Source: Synchiropus splendidus
Taxonomy: Eukaryota; Chordata; Actinopteri; Syngnathiformes; Callionymidae
Length of the DNA: 64,000 bases
Direction of reading: 5' to 3'
Assembly: GCF_027744825.2 (NCBI RefSeq)
Contig: NC_071334.1
Location: forward strand, 58,967,437-59,031,436
Of the stretch, positions 39,786 through 54,122 are shown piece after piece (within the stretch, counting starts at the first letter, position 1; each line of letters opens with the position of its first letter). The notes below the pieces were generated by a model, which was not told where the DNA came from, did no database searches, and saw only the letters and a program-made list of their open reading frames with translations. The position numbers were made by a program, and so were the translations under genes.

Positions 39786-39840
39786 AATAAAATGTACAGC
39801 CTATTTTAGTGTTAAATTAGGTTAAAGCCATTTAAATAAA
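39786..39840 (+). other. slc27a6 polyadenylation signals
   Basis: Two canonical aataaa hexamers (39786-39791 and 39835-39840), 630-685 bases after the stop. The choice between them cannot be made from sequence alone. Confidence 0.5.
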
Positions 39841-40434
39841 TACCTTGTGAATAAACATCGGTGCACTCTTACAGTGTATGGGAGATTATTCACGACATCA
39901 TGCACTGAAGTTACACCTTGTGTTAACTCAGCTTTCTGTCTCCCTCTAGTGCCCCAAGTGTAAAAAGGCGTTCTCAAAGAAACGTCTTGTTCAGTGTGAA
40001 CCACCGGACTGTGAGCAGATCTGCCGTCAAACCCTACCTTACTTACCGTACTTTTTTGCTGCTAATTTCTGAAGGCTAAAGGAGGCGTGTGGTTTTATTA
40101 GCATATTATCTACATGTTTACTCTAATATGTTTTGTTTTACAGGTGATCACTTATCAGGGAGTGTTTTGACTAATTGTGACTAATGTCTGTCTGCCTTTT
40201 TATTTTTATTTTGCTCTGTGGTTCCCATCGGTGACTGCAACTCAATTATTACCTCAGAGACACATTGCCTGAGATGTCAACAATTATTTTTTGCATTTTT
40301 GTTGCACTATTAAAGTTTTTTTGTCACTGCAGACCTGCCTAACATTCGAGACACCATTTTTTCGACAGCATGATCACTTCTTTATTGAATGTCGTCACTA
40401 TACCCTGTTCAAAAAGGTTGGGAACAGTAGCGAA
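39841..40434. other. Downstream of slc27a6, nothing recognised
   Basis: No coding exon or defined repeat end seen. The TE cluster starts at about 40435. Confidence 0.5.
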
Positions 40435-40920
40435 GTTAGATGCGTATTGGATATCCAGCGGACTTCGAATGTGGTTTTGGCACTGTCGTTCACTGCTGTG
40501 TCCCCGAATATGGCGCACTAATCGTGGGCCAACGGGTAGCACTGGCAGCGCGAGCGTGACAAACAATCGTTATGAACTCAACCATGTCAGTGAAAAAACT
40601 TCTAGTGTTCTTCAACAGCTTCGAGAATATGGGTCCAGGTGGGTCCAAAGTTACTGTAAACCGTCAGGGGACACAAGACACATCTGGGACAACAGTTGGT
40701 ATTTCATTAGAATATTGTAATTATTAGTATTTTAGTAATATTTTTCCAATATTCCTTCAGTAGCTTCCAGGAAATTAGTCCAAATGGGTCCAGAGTTGCT
40801 GTAAACTGTCAGGGGACGTGAGACACATCTGGGACAGCAGTGGATATTACATTAGAATATTGTCATTATTAATGAATAATTCTTTTTGCAATTTTCTTCT
40901 GTAGCATCCAGGGAATGAGT
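40435..40920 (+). mobile_element. Fragment of 145-base-repeat DNA element (copy A)
   Basis: Matches the minus strand of the element at 57367-58519, for example cccgaatatggcgcac and tatgaactcaaccatgtcag. It includes two units of an internal repeat with period 145 (attagaatattg at 40706 and 40851). The terminal inverted repeats seen in copy B are absent here. Confidence 0.7.
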
Positions 40921-41260
40921 GATGAAGACTACAAGTACAATTGAACACAGTAAAACGAATGACTATGCCAATAAGTGATGTGGTTGGGTGACGAATTACA
41001 AGCGGTCGGTTTCATGAAGGCGGTTCACCAAAGCCGGTGGAAAAACCGGTCGTGCGGGTTGGCAGATAATCTGCTCTTGAAAAGTTCAGTTTTCAGTGTG
41101 TGTGTGTGTATGTGTGGGTGGTATCTCAGCATCAGCTGGTTTTGTTCACGGTGTTTGTTGCCCCTGTAACTTAGAGCGCGGTTTGCTGATCCAACTTCAC
41201 GTAACCGAAAAAAACCTTCGGGAAAATAAACTTTTCACTCTATCAGATCATTTGATCTGT

Positions 41261-41289
41261 TCTTTTTTTTTTTTTTTTTTTTTTTTTTG
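41261..41289. repeat. Poly-T run
   Basis: About 29 T in a row inside the transposon cluster. Confidence 0.9.
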
Positions 41290-41449
41290 TAAATATTCTG
41301 CATGGCTTGATGCTGGATAACCACATATTTATCATTTTTGTTGAGTTCACTTTTGTAACAGACATGAAAATCTTAGAGCCTTTATTTTGAAGTTTTCCGC
41401 CAGGACACTGCAGGGCTTTACCTTAACTACCAGCATATACGCGCAAGAT

Positions 41450-44100
41450 TGAATTCTGGCACCCGGCTGGGTGCGGGCTTGACCGTGGTTACTGTAGAGA
41501 GATGCGAGATGGATGCCAAAGGTTCTTCGTGGTGAAGAAGAACGTTAGTTATGAACGCGCCAAGTTCAACATGGGCAGACAAGGAGAAGGTGAGTCGGTG
41601 GAATCCTTCGTCACTGCTCTATATGCGTTGCAGAACATTGCAACTAAGGAGGGCTACACGACGAGCTAATAAGAGACAGACTTGTTGTTGGACTGCTAGA
41701 TAAGTCTGAGCGTTTGCAGCTAGATGCAGAACTCACCTGAGATAAAGCTGTCAGGATGGCTCGTCAAAGTGAGGAAATCCAAAAGTTTCTCTGAGAGATG
41801 ACACTAGCGAGCACTAACCCCTGATGCCAGATCTGTAGATAGAGTCAGAGTGGTCATGAACAAGAGCTCTGCTAAAACCAAACCTCGGTCGGCCAGTAGG
41901 CTGCATCATCCACAGTTTAGAACAAGCAACCCTACGCAGTCACGGTGTCCTAGGTGTGGCAATTCCCCATCTCATCCAAAGCAGGACTGTGAAGTCCTGA
42001 AATCTGTCAATGTAGTTGAAGAGGAGGAGGATGCCATTTCTGGGAAGCATCACAGCAAATGGTGATCCTTGGATGGTCAAGGTTGATGTCCAAAATGGCA
42101 GTGCGACTTTCAAGATCGATACTGCTGCAGACGTCACAGTGTGGTGTATCACCACAAGATGTTTCAGAGAACATTTAAGGACAACCCATCCAGGCTTCGG
42201 AAAGCATTAAAGCAACAATGTGTAATAATTAGACATAAATAGATTATTTTCAGGTTTCATTTTGAACAGTCCAAAGTCCCAGAGTCAGACTCTCCAGCTC
42301 TCTAAAAACGCAAATCCCCCTGACAGGTGACTCCGCAAAGTTAGCAACCTTCATCACACCTTTTGGTCGATTTTTCTTCAAGCGTCTGCTTTTTGAAATT
42401 GCATCGGCTCCTGAACACTTCCAGAACAGGATGGTGACGGATGTCACGGTGGGGCTTGAAGGCACAGTGTGTCACATGATGTGCTGGTGTGGGGAAGCAC
42501 ACAGGAGGAGCATGACTCCCGCCTGTGTGCAGTGCTGGAGAAAATCCAGAAAGCAGGCATCACTCTGAATATTAACAAATGTGAACTCTCAAAGCCAGAT
42601 GTAAGCTTCCTTGGTCACCGCCAGTGGAATTAGCCCTGACCCTTGTACGGTAGAGGCAGTGAAGAGAATGCAAGGGCCGACATCAGTGAGCGAAGTCAGG
42701 TCCTTCCTTGAAAGGGTCAACCAGCTTGGCAAGTTTGTCCCGCAGCTCACAGAGAGGGTCAAACCATTGCGTGATCTCCTATCAACGAGGAACTGTTGGA
42801 TGTGGGGTCCTGATCAAGCGAAAGCGTTTCAAGATCTCAAGGATGCGGTGCCATCGCCTCCAGCGTTAGCCATGTATGATTCTAATAGAGAGTGTAAAGC
42901 ATCTCAGCAGATGTGTCAACATATCGGCTTGGAGGGGTGCTGCTGCAAAAATGGAACCAAGAGTGGAGGCCGATAGCTTACATGTCCCGGTCTCTCACAC
43001 CAACAGAACAGTGTTACGCACAAGTGGATAAAGAGGCGTTGGGACTAACCTGGGCCTGTGAGAGGTTCCCTAACTTCCTGATTGGGAAACACTTCCAGCT
43101 GGAGACAGATCACAAGTCTCTCTTGAGTCTCCTGGGGTCTCAAGCACTAGATGCCTTACCTCTGCGACGATTCAGGATGCGTCTCATGCGCTATTCATAT
43201 ACCATGTGTAATGTAGCAGGGAAGAGTTTGTGGACAGATACTGTGTCACGAGCATCAGTCAAAGGTGAAGAAACACCAAGTGACACCAGTTGCAGATGGA
43301 CAATGTATGCAGTACTCGCAAAGCTGCATGATGGACACCAAGGTGTCGTTAAGTGTCAAGAGAGCGGACACGACAGTCAGTATGGTGGCCTCAGTTCTCT
43401 GGAACAGCCTTTGCCAAGTTTACAGAAGCTTATGGGTTTCACTATGTCACTAGTAGCCCAAAGTACCCTCAAGGAAATGCTGAAGCTGAACATGCAGTAC
43501 AGACCATGAAAAGACTCCTGAAGAAGTCAGATGATCCATACCTTGCCCTTCTGGCATATAGGGCCACCCCACTCCAAAATGGCTATAGTCCAGCTCAACT
43601 ACTCATGGGTAGGAGGCTGGGAACTGCAGTACCTATTTTCCCTTCATTACTTGCTCCAGCACTTTGTGATATGAATGCTGTAGCGCAAAAACAGACGGAG
43701 AGAAAGATGAAGGACGCACAAAGTTACAGTGCAACACTGTGCACAGAACCTGGATAAACTCACTCCTGGGCAGGACGTGTGGATACCAGATCAAAAAGCT
43801 GCCAGGGCTGTCATCGGAAACCATTCCACGCTACGTTGTTCATATCTGATAGTGGGTCCACATGGGATTATCAGACGAAATCGTCGCCATCTCATCACTA
43901 TGCAGTCTTCATCAGACCAGAACAGCAATGGAATAGCTGAGGATGTCCAGGAAGTTGCTTCAGAACAAGTTTCACCTGTGCATCCAGAAGCAGCTGAATG
44001 TCAACTAAATAATTCTTGTATCACAGTCTACCCCTAATCTCAGAACCAAGGAAGAGTTGTGCGCAGACCGTCACGGGTGGCCATCACACTTGTAAGTCTG
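41450..44100 (+). mobile_element. Decayed Ty3/gypsy retrotransposon
   Basis: Remains of gag-pol in order on the + strand, broken by frameshifts, stops and deletions. Gag-like region 41500-41830; protease near 42016-42210 with FKIDTAADV in place of the usual DTGA core; reverse transcriptase remnants about 42330-42720; RNase H about 42913-43260 (PTEQCYAQVDKEALGLTWAC, then TDHKSLLSLL); integrase C-terminal part about 43380-43757 (YPQGNAEAEHAVQTMKRLLK). The N-terminal zinc finger and most of the integrase core are missing between RNase H and 43380. A purine-rich gaaaggggaga at 44369-44379 could be the polypurine tract. No clear LTR pair was found. The element is dead. Confidence 0.85.
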
Positions 44101-44559
44101 ATTAGGCAGAAGAAGAGAAGAAAGAAATGGTTTGATGCCAAGTTCATCTTTTGCATTACTTGAATATAAATGTGGAAGATCAGAGTTAGAGATGAAATAG
44201 CAGTTGGTTTGTATTATATTAATGTTAAAAGCTGAGGTTAAAGAATGTGTGTTGTGTGTCGATGCGAGTGAGATTCAGGGTGCAGAGTAGATCAGACCTT
44301 CTAGCCACAGGGGCAGAATAAACCTCTAAGATCCTGTTGAGTCAATGGTAGTCTACCCATTGATTCTAGAAAGGGGAGATATGGCGTGACTGAACAGTTA
44401 GTTGGAAAGTGATAGTCACAGAGAAGGAGGAACTCTAGTATTGGTGGAAAAAAAATAGAGAGTTACATGCTTCAAACTACAGTTGGACTCACGTAAATGT
44501 TTCGGGAACACGACATCGCAAGTTAGGGGACTGTCCACAAATTCTTAGTCGTGAAATTA

Positions 44560-44640
44560 TCATAAACGTCACTATCTCTTCAATAGCATTTAGGAAAAGC
44601 GTTCAGATGCAAGTGATTGTAAACTGTGTCCAGACATGAG
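44560..44640 (+). mobile_element. Detached unit of the 145-base-repeat element
   Basis: A degenerate match to the copy A internal repeat (caatagcatttaggaaa against cagtagcttccaggaaa; ttgtaaactgtg against ctgtaaactgtc). It lies just past the gypsy remains, which suggests the gypsy element landed inside copy A. Confidence 0.5.
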
Positions 44641-44699
44641 TCACATTGGAGAGGGACAGATTAGACGGAGAAGGAGGCAGCTCGCAAGAGTGGGGACAG

Positions 44700-45905
44700 G
44701 AACTGCTACAAAGAGTTGAAGTATCGTTTTCAGTTCAGGAAGCTGAACCTTCATAAGGCTGCGGGTCCGGACAGAGTTTCCCCTGCCATCCTGAAGCATC
44801 GTGCTGCGGACATCTTCAATGCTTCCTTGGTGTCCTGTCATGTTCCTGCCTGCTTTAAGTCCCAATGACATGCAGTTTGCCCACAGAGCCAACAGATCTG
44901 TGGACAATGCAGTGAACCAGCCCCTTCATTTCGTTCTGGAGCATCTGGACTCCCCAGGAACCTATGCCAGGATCCAGTTTGTGGACTTCAGCTCTGCTTT
45001 CAACACGATTCTCCCAGCTCTGCTTGAAGACAAGCTCAACGTGCCTGACTCCCTCTGCAGATGGATTACAGACTTCCTAACCAGCTGGAATCAGTGTGTG
45101 CGGCTGGGGACGACTGTCTCCTCAGGGCTCCATGGCTCTTCTCTCTGTACACTAACTGCTGCCGCTCCAGCCACCAGTCCGTGAAGCTGATCAAGTTTGC
45201 GGATGACACCACCATCATCGGGCTCATCTCAGATGGAGATGAGTCGGCTTTCAGGAGGGAGGTGGAGCGGCTGGTGTCCTGGTGCAGCCACAACAACCTG
45301 GAGATCAACGCCCAGAAGACAGCGGAGATGGTCATAGACTTCAGGAGAGTCACAGCTCCTCTGTCCCCTCTCATGTTGGCTGGTTTACCCATTCCTATTG
45401 TAGACTCCTTCTGCTTCCTAGGAACCACCATCACTGAGGACCTCAAATGGGAGCCAACCATCAGGTCCCTCGTCAGGAAGAGAACGTTCTTCTTGAGGCA
45501 GCTACAAAAACTACGACTGCCGACGAAGCTGCTGGTGGAGTTCTACACAGCCATCATCCAGTCCATCTTCACCTCATCTATCACCGTCTGGTACAACAGC
45601 GCCACCTCCAGGGACGAGCAGAATGTAGCACATCATGCGTTCTGCTGAGAAGGTGATCGGTTGCAGCCTGCCACCTCTTCAGGACCTGTGTGTCTCCAGG
45701 ACCCAGAGACGTGCAGGTCGGATCAGAGCCGACCATTCTCATCCTGGTCATGGACTGTTTGTTCCTCTTCCCAGAACCAGAACCTCCCGTCACAGGTACA
45801 GCTTCTTCTCCTCAGAATGTATTTTTGACAGCACTTTATTTAAGCACTTTCACAGTTGGTGAGATCCCCACTGATCATGGCAATAAATTTGATTCTGACT
45901 CTGTT
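44700..45905 (+). mobile_element. Truncated L2-like LINE
   Basis: Remnant of an ORF2 reverse transcriptase: AAGPDRVSPAILKH (about 44758), FVDFSSAFNTI (about 44980), then the catalytic FADDTT box (about 45196-45213), QKTAEMVIDFRR and SITVWYNSA. Frames shift at least twice and part of the region before the FADD box is deleted. The element is 5'-truncated as usual for LINEs and ends near ttgattctgactctg (45887-45902), as L2-type 3' ends do. Inactive. Confidence 0.85.
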
Positions 45906-46234
45906 GTTAGAGTTAAGGCATTTAATTTCAGAAAGCTGCTGGTTGAGGCAGTAAATTATGGACGATGAAACCCAAAGCTTCAATGAAGTTCCCTTTATTG
46001 CAGATTGTCACAATCCAGGCACATCCCATCCAGTTGTTAGAGAAGGCATTTAGGTGCATGCGCTTATGCCTATGTGTGTGTGTGTGTGATTTTCTTTGAA
46101 GACCGCACACCTGAAATGTAACCAGCACCGAGAGAATCTACCAACTGAACTGAACAGTCTGCCCCCAGACATGTCCTGCGTGAAATATCGCTCCTGCCCA
46201 GCAGATGGCGCCATACCTAATCGACTTCCTCACA
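45906..46234. other. Spacer between LINE and right arm
   Basis: No gene. A (TG)n run lies at about 46073-46088. Confidence 0.6.
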
Positions 46235-47701
46235 GTTGTATCAGGAAAATGTCAGCGTTCTCAGTGTATAGCTAAAGTAACCCCATTCATTTCTTCTTCA
46301 CAGTTTCATCAACTGGTTTTAGTCTTTTTTTTTTCTTAATAAAAAAAAAAACTTTTTTTGTGAAGTTGATAGTTCCTATGGAAGAAACCATTGTATAGCC
46401 GTTTTTTTATATTACAATCTAAGCGGCCCTGTGTACTACAGAATAGGGACGACTCTTCCTGAAGTATTTATACAAGGAGAAGAAAAGTCAGTTCACCCGA
46501 GTCTTGATTTGGAAATTTAGTTTATTGATTCTGGCTTCCCTTCAGTTCTTGGCTCAACAGACAGTATAGTAGCACAGTCACACATGGTGGGTGACCTTAC
46601 TACTCCCACACAGGCCGAGACACTCACGAGGGTCTTGAACAGTGGCATTGGTCTTTGTTAGCTGCACTACATTGTATCACCATCAGCTGTATCCAGTGGC
46701 ATTTGGAATGAATGACATTTTGAATGCTCCAAAGCAGAGAGGAAACATAACTGAGTAGCAGTCACAGTGCACAGAGGAAGCAGAAGCTGGGAACTGGAGT
46801 AGCATTGTAAGAAAAAGATGTCATTAAATATTCAGGGTGCACTAACTACAGGACACGTGTGCTTTGCTGCGTTCATGTCAAATGTGCACCAAGCAGATAA
46901 CTGCAACAAATAATTCATGTGAGAGCAGACTTATCTCTGGAGCAGTGAGACACACCTGCTTATTCTGAAAGGTGATATTCATATAAACAACAGAACACTA
47001 GACAGACATGTTTGCCTCTTACACCACCTCCCTCCACCGGAAACATTGAAAATAACTAACGTAACTGATTTAATATTGAATTTCAACATGGTCTGCATGT
47101 TTTCATTCCCAGACGATGCTTCAGACCCGAAGCGGATAGTTTTATTTTTAATCTTGGACTCATGATGGAGATGTTGAAGATAAGCCTGAAGTAGGACATT
47201 GCAGCCTCAAACTGAGAGCTGGCTTCTGAAGATGAATATTTTAATGTTAAAATCTGATTCGTTTCAAGGGTCGAAAGTACAAACAGAAGAAAAATGGTAA
47301 GCAGGAAAAAAGCTTACATTATTTAGAAATTAGCGTCGCTACTTAGTAGAAATGCTAACAAAATGCTAACTGCTTGACCAACAAGAATGTTGAGTTTATT
47401 TGATCTATTAATTACACTTCATGTCTTTTATCAGTTTATTTTCCACACCTCACTTTTGAACTTATTTTATAGTTATAGTTTATAGTTTTAACGTCACAAA
47501 TGAAGCAGCAGGCAATTAGTTTTTGCTCCACAATGTTGCTTGTGATCTTCTGCACCAAACCCATCATCCATTTACAACCTTGAATAGGTACTGACCACTG
47601 CCGACCTAGAACATCGAAGCTCAACAGCTTAGTCCTTAGTTTCCCACACATCAAATCACAAATGGTGCAGGCTCCACTGCGCAAGAGGAGGCATTAAACT
47701 T

Positions 47702-47889
47702 TTACTGAGAGTCATCTCCATTCATGAGATAGTTCACCTCACACATCTTTGAAAAGCCTCCAACTGGGAGCAGATCTAAAAGGAACTTTGCTCCATGAAA
47801 GAAGAAGTCGGCGTATCCTGCTACGGCGCAGCGTGGCTCAAGGTTCTCCTCCTCATAATCAATGAAAGATATAAGACTGCCGCTCATGA
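47702..47889 (-). CDS. Unrecognised conserved terminal exon, 61-residue frame (right copy)
   Basis: Mirror copy of 5267-5454: same splice acceptor, same open frame, same stop, with one residue changed (I to V in EPRCAVAGYAD). See the left copy for what can be said about it. That both frames remain open is compatible with function, but 188 bases at 2-3% divergence is too little to prove selection. Confidence 0.4.
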
Positions 47890-47978
47890 GCTGTATTTAT
47901 CAAAGAAAGTTACCCTGTTACACGCTGCTTTTCATCTTGACAAATAACAAAACTAAAATGGTTTCTCTGTAGCATCCT

Positions 47979-48120
47979 CTACAGAGAAACCAGGCACTGA
48001 AACAAGCACTTTTATCTTGTGGTCGCTGCTGCAGACAGGATCTGAACATTTGGCATTTTGTTCCGGCTCTGAGGATCTTTTCCAATGAGACAGGTCTTCA
48101 TAAGATGACAAGAGATCTAT
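47979..48120. repeat. Block present only in right arm, with snap-back end
   Basis: About 140 bases with no counterpart in the left arm (which runs from catac at 5170 almost directly into gaggatgctacagag). One end of the block forms a perfect 11-base inverted repeat with the neighbouring sequence: gtttctctgta (47961-47971) and tacagagaaac (47980-47990), separated by 8 bases. Confidence 0.65.
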
Positions 48121-49291
48121 GTATGAATGGCATGTTAAAATGTGTTATTGACACATTATCAAACCAGACGCTTGTGTACGCTTTACTCCATACACATAAA
48201 AAAGCTGCCTGCATTTCTGAGAACCTCAAGGAAGACAAAGTTGCTACTTCATTTGGCTATTTTTTAACTCTTTTCACATGGTGATACATTTGCCATTTGA
48301 TCATCTCAAAGCTCCAAAATAGAGGCTGAAGTATTTACAAAGGTTTAAAGATGTTTCCATCAAAAAACAACAGAATGTTCTTCCAGTTGAATGTATTTTT
48401 CACAGCCTGAAACATTTTGTGTCTGCAAGATCCTTCATTGATAACACAAACCAAGGACCATTCAGAAATATGCTTAGCTGTGACTTGCAGACAGTCAAAA
48501 TAACATGGCCTTTCTTGCATTAAAACAAAAATCATATTTGCATCACGACAAACCATCCCAGTGTACAGCACATTTCCAAAAATAACTTCCCATTCATGTT
48601 CAACTTGGTAAGACTCCACTGCTAATTGTTACAGACCTCCACACATGACTAAAGTCCTGGATATTTAACCTCTTAAATTTCATTGACTGTAAAGCAAAAT
48701 CGACACTTGGCTTGAGTTAGGAAAAGTAAATGACTTGTGTTTGAAAGCGCTGGAGTCTGTTGGTGGGCAGTGGCTGTGAGGCTGCGATGCACTGTGCCAA
48801 ATCTGAACCTTGTTCAAGTCTTGAAGAGAAAGGAGGACAGAGTGGAAGCTGCATACGCAGATACAGTATCTTTAAGTGACTTCAGGGACAAGAAGGGGTC
48901 AGCGGACTAATGTTATGGATTTGGTATTGCACCGGGGTAAGGTAGGGATAGCTCATGTACACAATGCTGTACAGTGTTTTGTAAGTAGCAGTGTTGTTGG
49001 AAAATGGTTCAGAAAAGTGTGATTGTGGCAGCATAACAGCAGGGTGGATTGTGTTTAATCGTATTAAAAAAGACACTTGTAAGAGTGAACGTGGCAGATA
49101 CATTCTAATTTGATTTTCAACAATCCAAGTCCAGCAAATACATCCATTGGCCTGTTAGTGCTCATTATCAAGTTCATGTGAGCACACAGAGTTGTGGATG
49201 GAAGTTTTCAGCTTCAGAAGGAAAAAAAAAGAAGCTGAGGCTGTTGTGATGTATGAGCTGTTCACTGGCTATTCTGGGCTCCTCGTGTTTC

Positions 49292-49720
<429 letters not shown>

Positions 49721-50015
49721 TCAGGAGACCAAAGCTGAGTATTAAACTGAGCAAAAACATATTTGGCTTCACACCTTTCTTTTATTCATATAAGTCAAAT
49801 TTCCCCACTGTTGGTCTCATAAAAGATAACTAATCTATTATGATGCATTCCATTGATAATATCAGAACAGTAATTCTCCCACTTGAAGTGGACGTGTCAT
49901 TTCCCTCTCAGAATAAATATTAAAGTTAAATTTACAAATAAATGGGTCGTTATTTTATGTTCCTTATTGATCTTGATTTTAGCATGTGTTTGAAAACATA
50001 GAATTTAAATACCCA

Positions 50016-50378
50016 TCAATTATATTTTTTTAAATAATATAATATCTGAGAAGTTACTTTTCATCTCCAGATAAATAAAAATGTAATTAAAATTACATGG
50101 AAAACCTGAAGGTCTTACAAGACAAATAATTTGAAATAGTAAAGATGCATCAATACATTGACAACAGGATAGTTAAGGAATCGCCAAATAAATGTCAGAA
50201 CATAAACCAACAATGTATCATCTTCCCTTGGTTTTACCCTACTGACATTTTCTGGCTGATGATAGAAAACCTTCAAGCTACTCTACATTTTGTGCAGTCT
50301 GAGTTATTTTTTCATTCATAACATTTCTTCTCTGAACCAGCCTTGTAAATGTTTCCCAATATCGGGGAATGAAGACGT
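50016..50378. repeat. Block present only in right arm (about 360 bases)
   Basis: The left arm joins tgcttttcga directly to atgggtattt at 3290/3291, while here about 360 AT-rich bases lie between the matching flanks. I see no terminal repeats or target duplication, so a deletion in the left arm is as likely as an insertion here. Confidence 0.7.
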
Positions 50379-51554
50379 TCGAAAAGCACACCTTTCTCCT
50401 GCTTGACTGAGAGGGAAGGCTGCATCAAGGTTTTCAGACAACCTTTCAGGAAAACATGCACTGATACGTTTTCCAAAAACACCAGACTTTGACCGGAATG
50501 CGGTGCCTTTGAGTCGCCCACTTAGAAAAGTTTCACAAACATGACAAGGAGTTATTATTCTGACTCTGAAAGTACCATTAAAAACCCATGCAACGCGCGG
50601 GTCACACAGATACACAACCCAAGCAGAACAATCGTCTCACTTCAACCTTTGGGCAGCGTAGCGAGTTTATCTGGCCTTGTTCAGGCCCAGGGAAGATTGT
50701 GAAGGTAATTCTGTTGCAGGCTGGAGGTGGTAGAACAAGATTGAATTAAGGTGAGGCAGACTGGAGCGTTGTGAGAGATGGCACCTTCAGATGGCTCCAG
50801 GATTTAATCCGCAGAAGGTGAAATGGTCTGACAGTAGGGAAGCGGCGCTGGATGACAGATAAGATACATTCATTTATCTTGAGCTTGCCACTTCATTTTG
50901 CATGGCCATGTTGCTATTATCGCATGACAGCTGCCGGTGCGCTGTTATGTCCCACGATTATGATTCAGCAGATTGTTGAAAACCCAACTGAAACAAAACC
51001 CAGCCACTTTATTATGAGCTTTCTGCCTCAAGACACATCCGTGTGGAGCCATTCATGGGACAATAATGTTATTCCACGCACCATGACTTGCTTGCACCCA
51101 ACTATTTAGTTTTGGATAATGCTCCAGGACTGGCCTAATTCCCTCTGATTTATAAGTATATAATCCCAGGAGGGTCCTTTCCGGAGGACTCTATACTAGT
51201 TAAGTCCCTTTTGCAGGTGGTTTCTACCTTCTCGACTCAACCAAAGAGGTGACAGCCACATTTAACGTCTGATGGTCTGATAATGTCATGAACAAGCACA
51301 TCAAGGCAAATCCCATCGCCTCGCACAACACGAACGACGCCCTCTGTTTCACTATGCTGTAACCCAGCTGTGCTGCTCTTCCAGACATTTTAAACATTCA
51401 TACAGTCAACAAAGTTGAATAATTTGTCTTAGAGAGCATTTATTTTTAATGTCAGCAACACAACAAGTCACGCTGAGTCATGCTGCTATTTAGCATCAAC
51501 ACTCCTGATTCGCATAATAATAACATTGAAATCTGCTGCCAAAATCACTTCCTG

Positions 51555-51755
51555 TCACAATGTCATGGGGGGTATCAACTTGACCACCATCCCTTTTTCA
51601 TCTGTCACCTCTGCAAACCATGTTAGAAATCCAGGGTGTGTGGTACATCTCACAGTCTGCCCTCTGGTCTCCTCTGAAACAAATATGTCAAGACACACTG
51701 TCATATCATCTGGGAGCAAAACACAAGTGCTTGCTTGCTCACTGCTTAATGTCAT
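51555..51755 (-). pseudogene. Possible decayed exon (right copy), frame open here
   Basis: Counterpart of 1960-2114, but open for 66 residues from MTLSSEQAS through TVCLDIFVSEETRGQTVR to KLIPPMTL. It includes sequence upstream of the presumed acceptor. Family not recognised. The neighbouring exon at 52118-52330 has two stops, so I treat the gene as dead. Confidence 0.35.
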
Positions 51756-52117
51756 GAATAAATATAAGGTTTAATATCTTGAACATTGTTGAGCTTCATA
51801 CATGGACATTATTTTCAATAAGAATCAATAAGGAAGAGTCCAGTTTTGTCATTTCTTTCCTTCACAACAGGGTCTGTGTCGGGCTTTCCAAAAACATCTC
51901 ACTGGAGAGGCGATCGGGAAGCACCTTGACTCATCTGTACGTACGCGACAACTAGTTCCTGGACATTCTGTTGTGGAATGAAGCAGTGGCTAAGACTCAT
52001 CCTCACTTCAAGGCTATATTGTGAAATAACTGAGGAAGAAAACAAATGCTGTCATTCACTAAATTCGACGATAATTCAGGTTCTTTCCTTAAACACAATA
52101 ATGACTCACATTTCTAC

Positions 52118-52330
52118 CTCCTCCACGGACGGCATCTGTATCTTGAACTCACACAGCCTGCGCACCATTTTCTGGTGCCAGACTTTCTCTCACACGCTGG
52201 TCTCTCTGTGGATTCACCCCAGTTCAGGAGCTGCGTCCTTGAAGGACACGGCACGCAGCAACGTGTCCTTTAGCGCTTCCCTCAGGAAAACAATCACCAG
52301 AAACAGATTGTACAATTCAATCCTTCTCAG
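52118..52330 (-). pseudogene. Decayed exon with two in-frame stops (right copy)
   Basis: Counterpart of 1308-1520 with the same acceptor, the same two TGA codons in the same places, and residue changes N to I, E to V and D to E, plus a silent change. Sharing both stops shows that the exon was dead, or never coding, before the duplication. Confidence 0.5.
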
Positions 52331-52987
52331 CTGTGAGGCGAAACCACTTTAATTACCCGATGGACGACTACAAACTGCTTACAGCGAGATTACAGCGACC
52401 AACAGGAGGAAAAGTTGTGGCACCAACAGGTAACACAATGGAGATGAAGGACAATAATGACCATTTTAGATTATTTATTAGTGAGACAAAATTTGTCTGG
52501 GATATAAAAAGTCTGATCATTATTTTTGGCAATGTTTCACCATCATATGTGACGTGTTTAAGCAGTAGTTCCCAAAAAAGATGAATGACTTTTCAGGTAG
52601 CTAATGTGGAATTCACTCTGAAAGTGACTTTGTCAGCAATTATAGCAGCAGACCTGTCACTTCATATGAAAACTGCTCCAACTATAGAATGGGTCAGGAA
52701 ATGTGGTCTGACACACGCTGATCCCCATCACTCAGTTTTTTTGTTTTGTTGACCCATTCCAGTAAACAACTACAGGGGCCATAAAAGAAGACTGACGTCA
52801 TCGTCCAGGGGTAAAAATATCCAGCTTTTCTAAGGAGTCAGTCGGTAAAATATGACTTTGATGTGTCCGCACAGACAGTAGCTGTCAACTGTAGCTGCAT
52901 CTCACAGTCCCACCAAAATAGACTTGACACTATAAAGACACCCTGCTTTTATCCTGAGCAATCAAAGTGAGGAAGAGGGAAGAAAAA

Positions 52988-54122
<1,135 letters not shown>

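Noticed and set aside
40291..40521. 76-codon frame with similarity to a frame at 57948-58199
   Set aside because: The shared part is the non-coding DNA element; frames are broken differently and have no domain.
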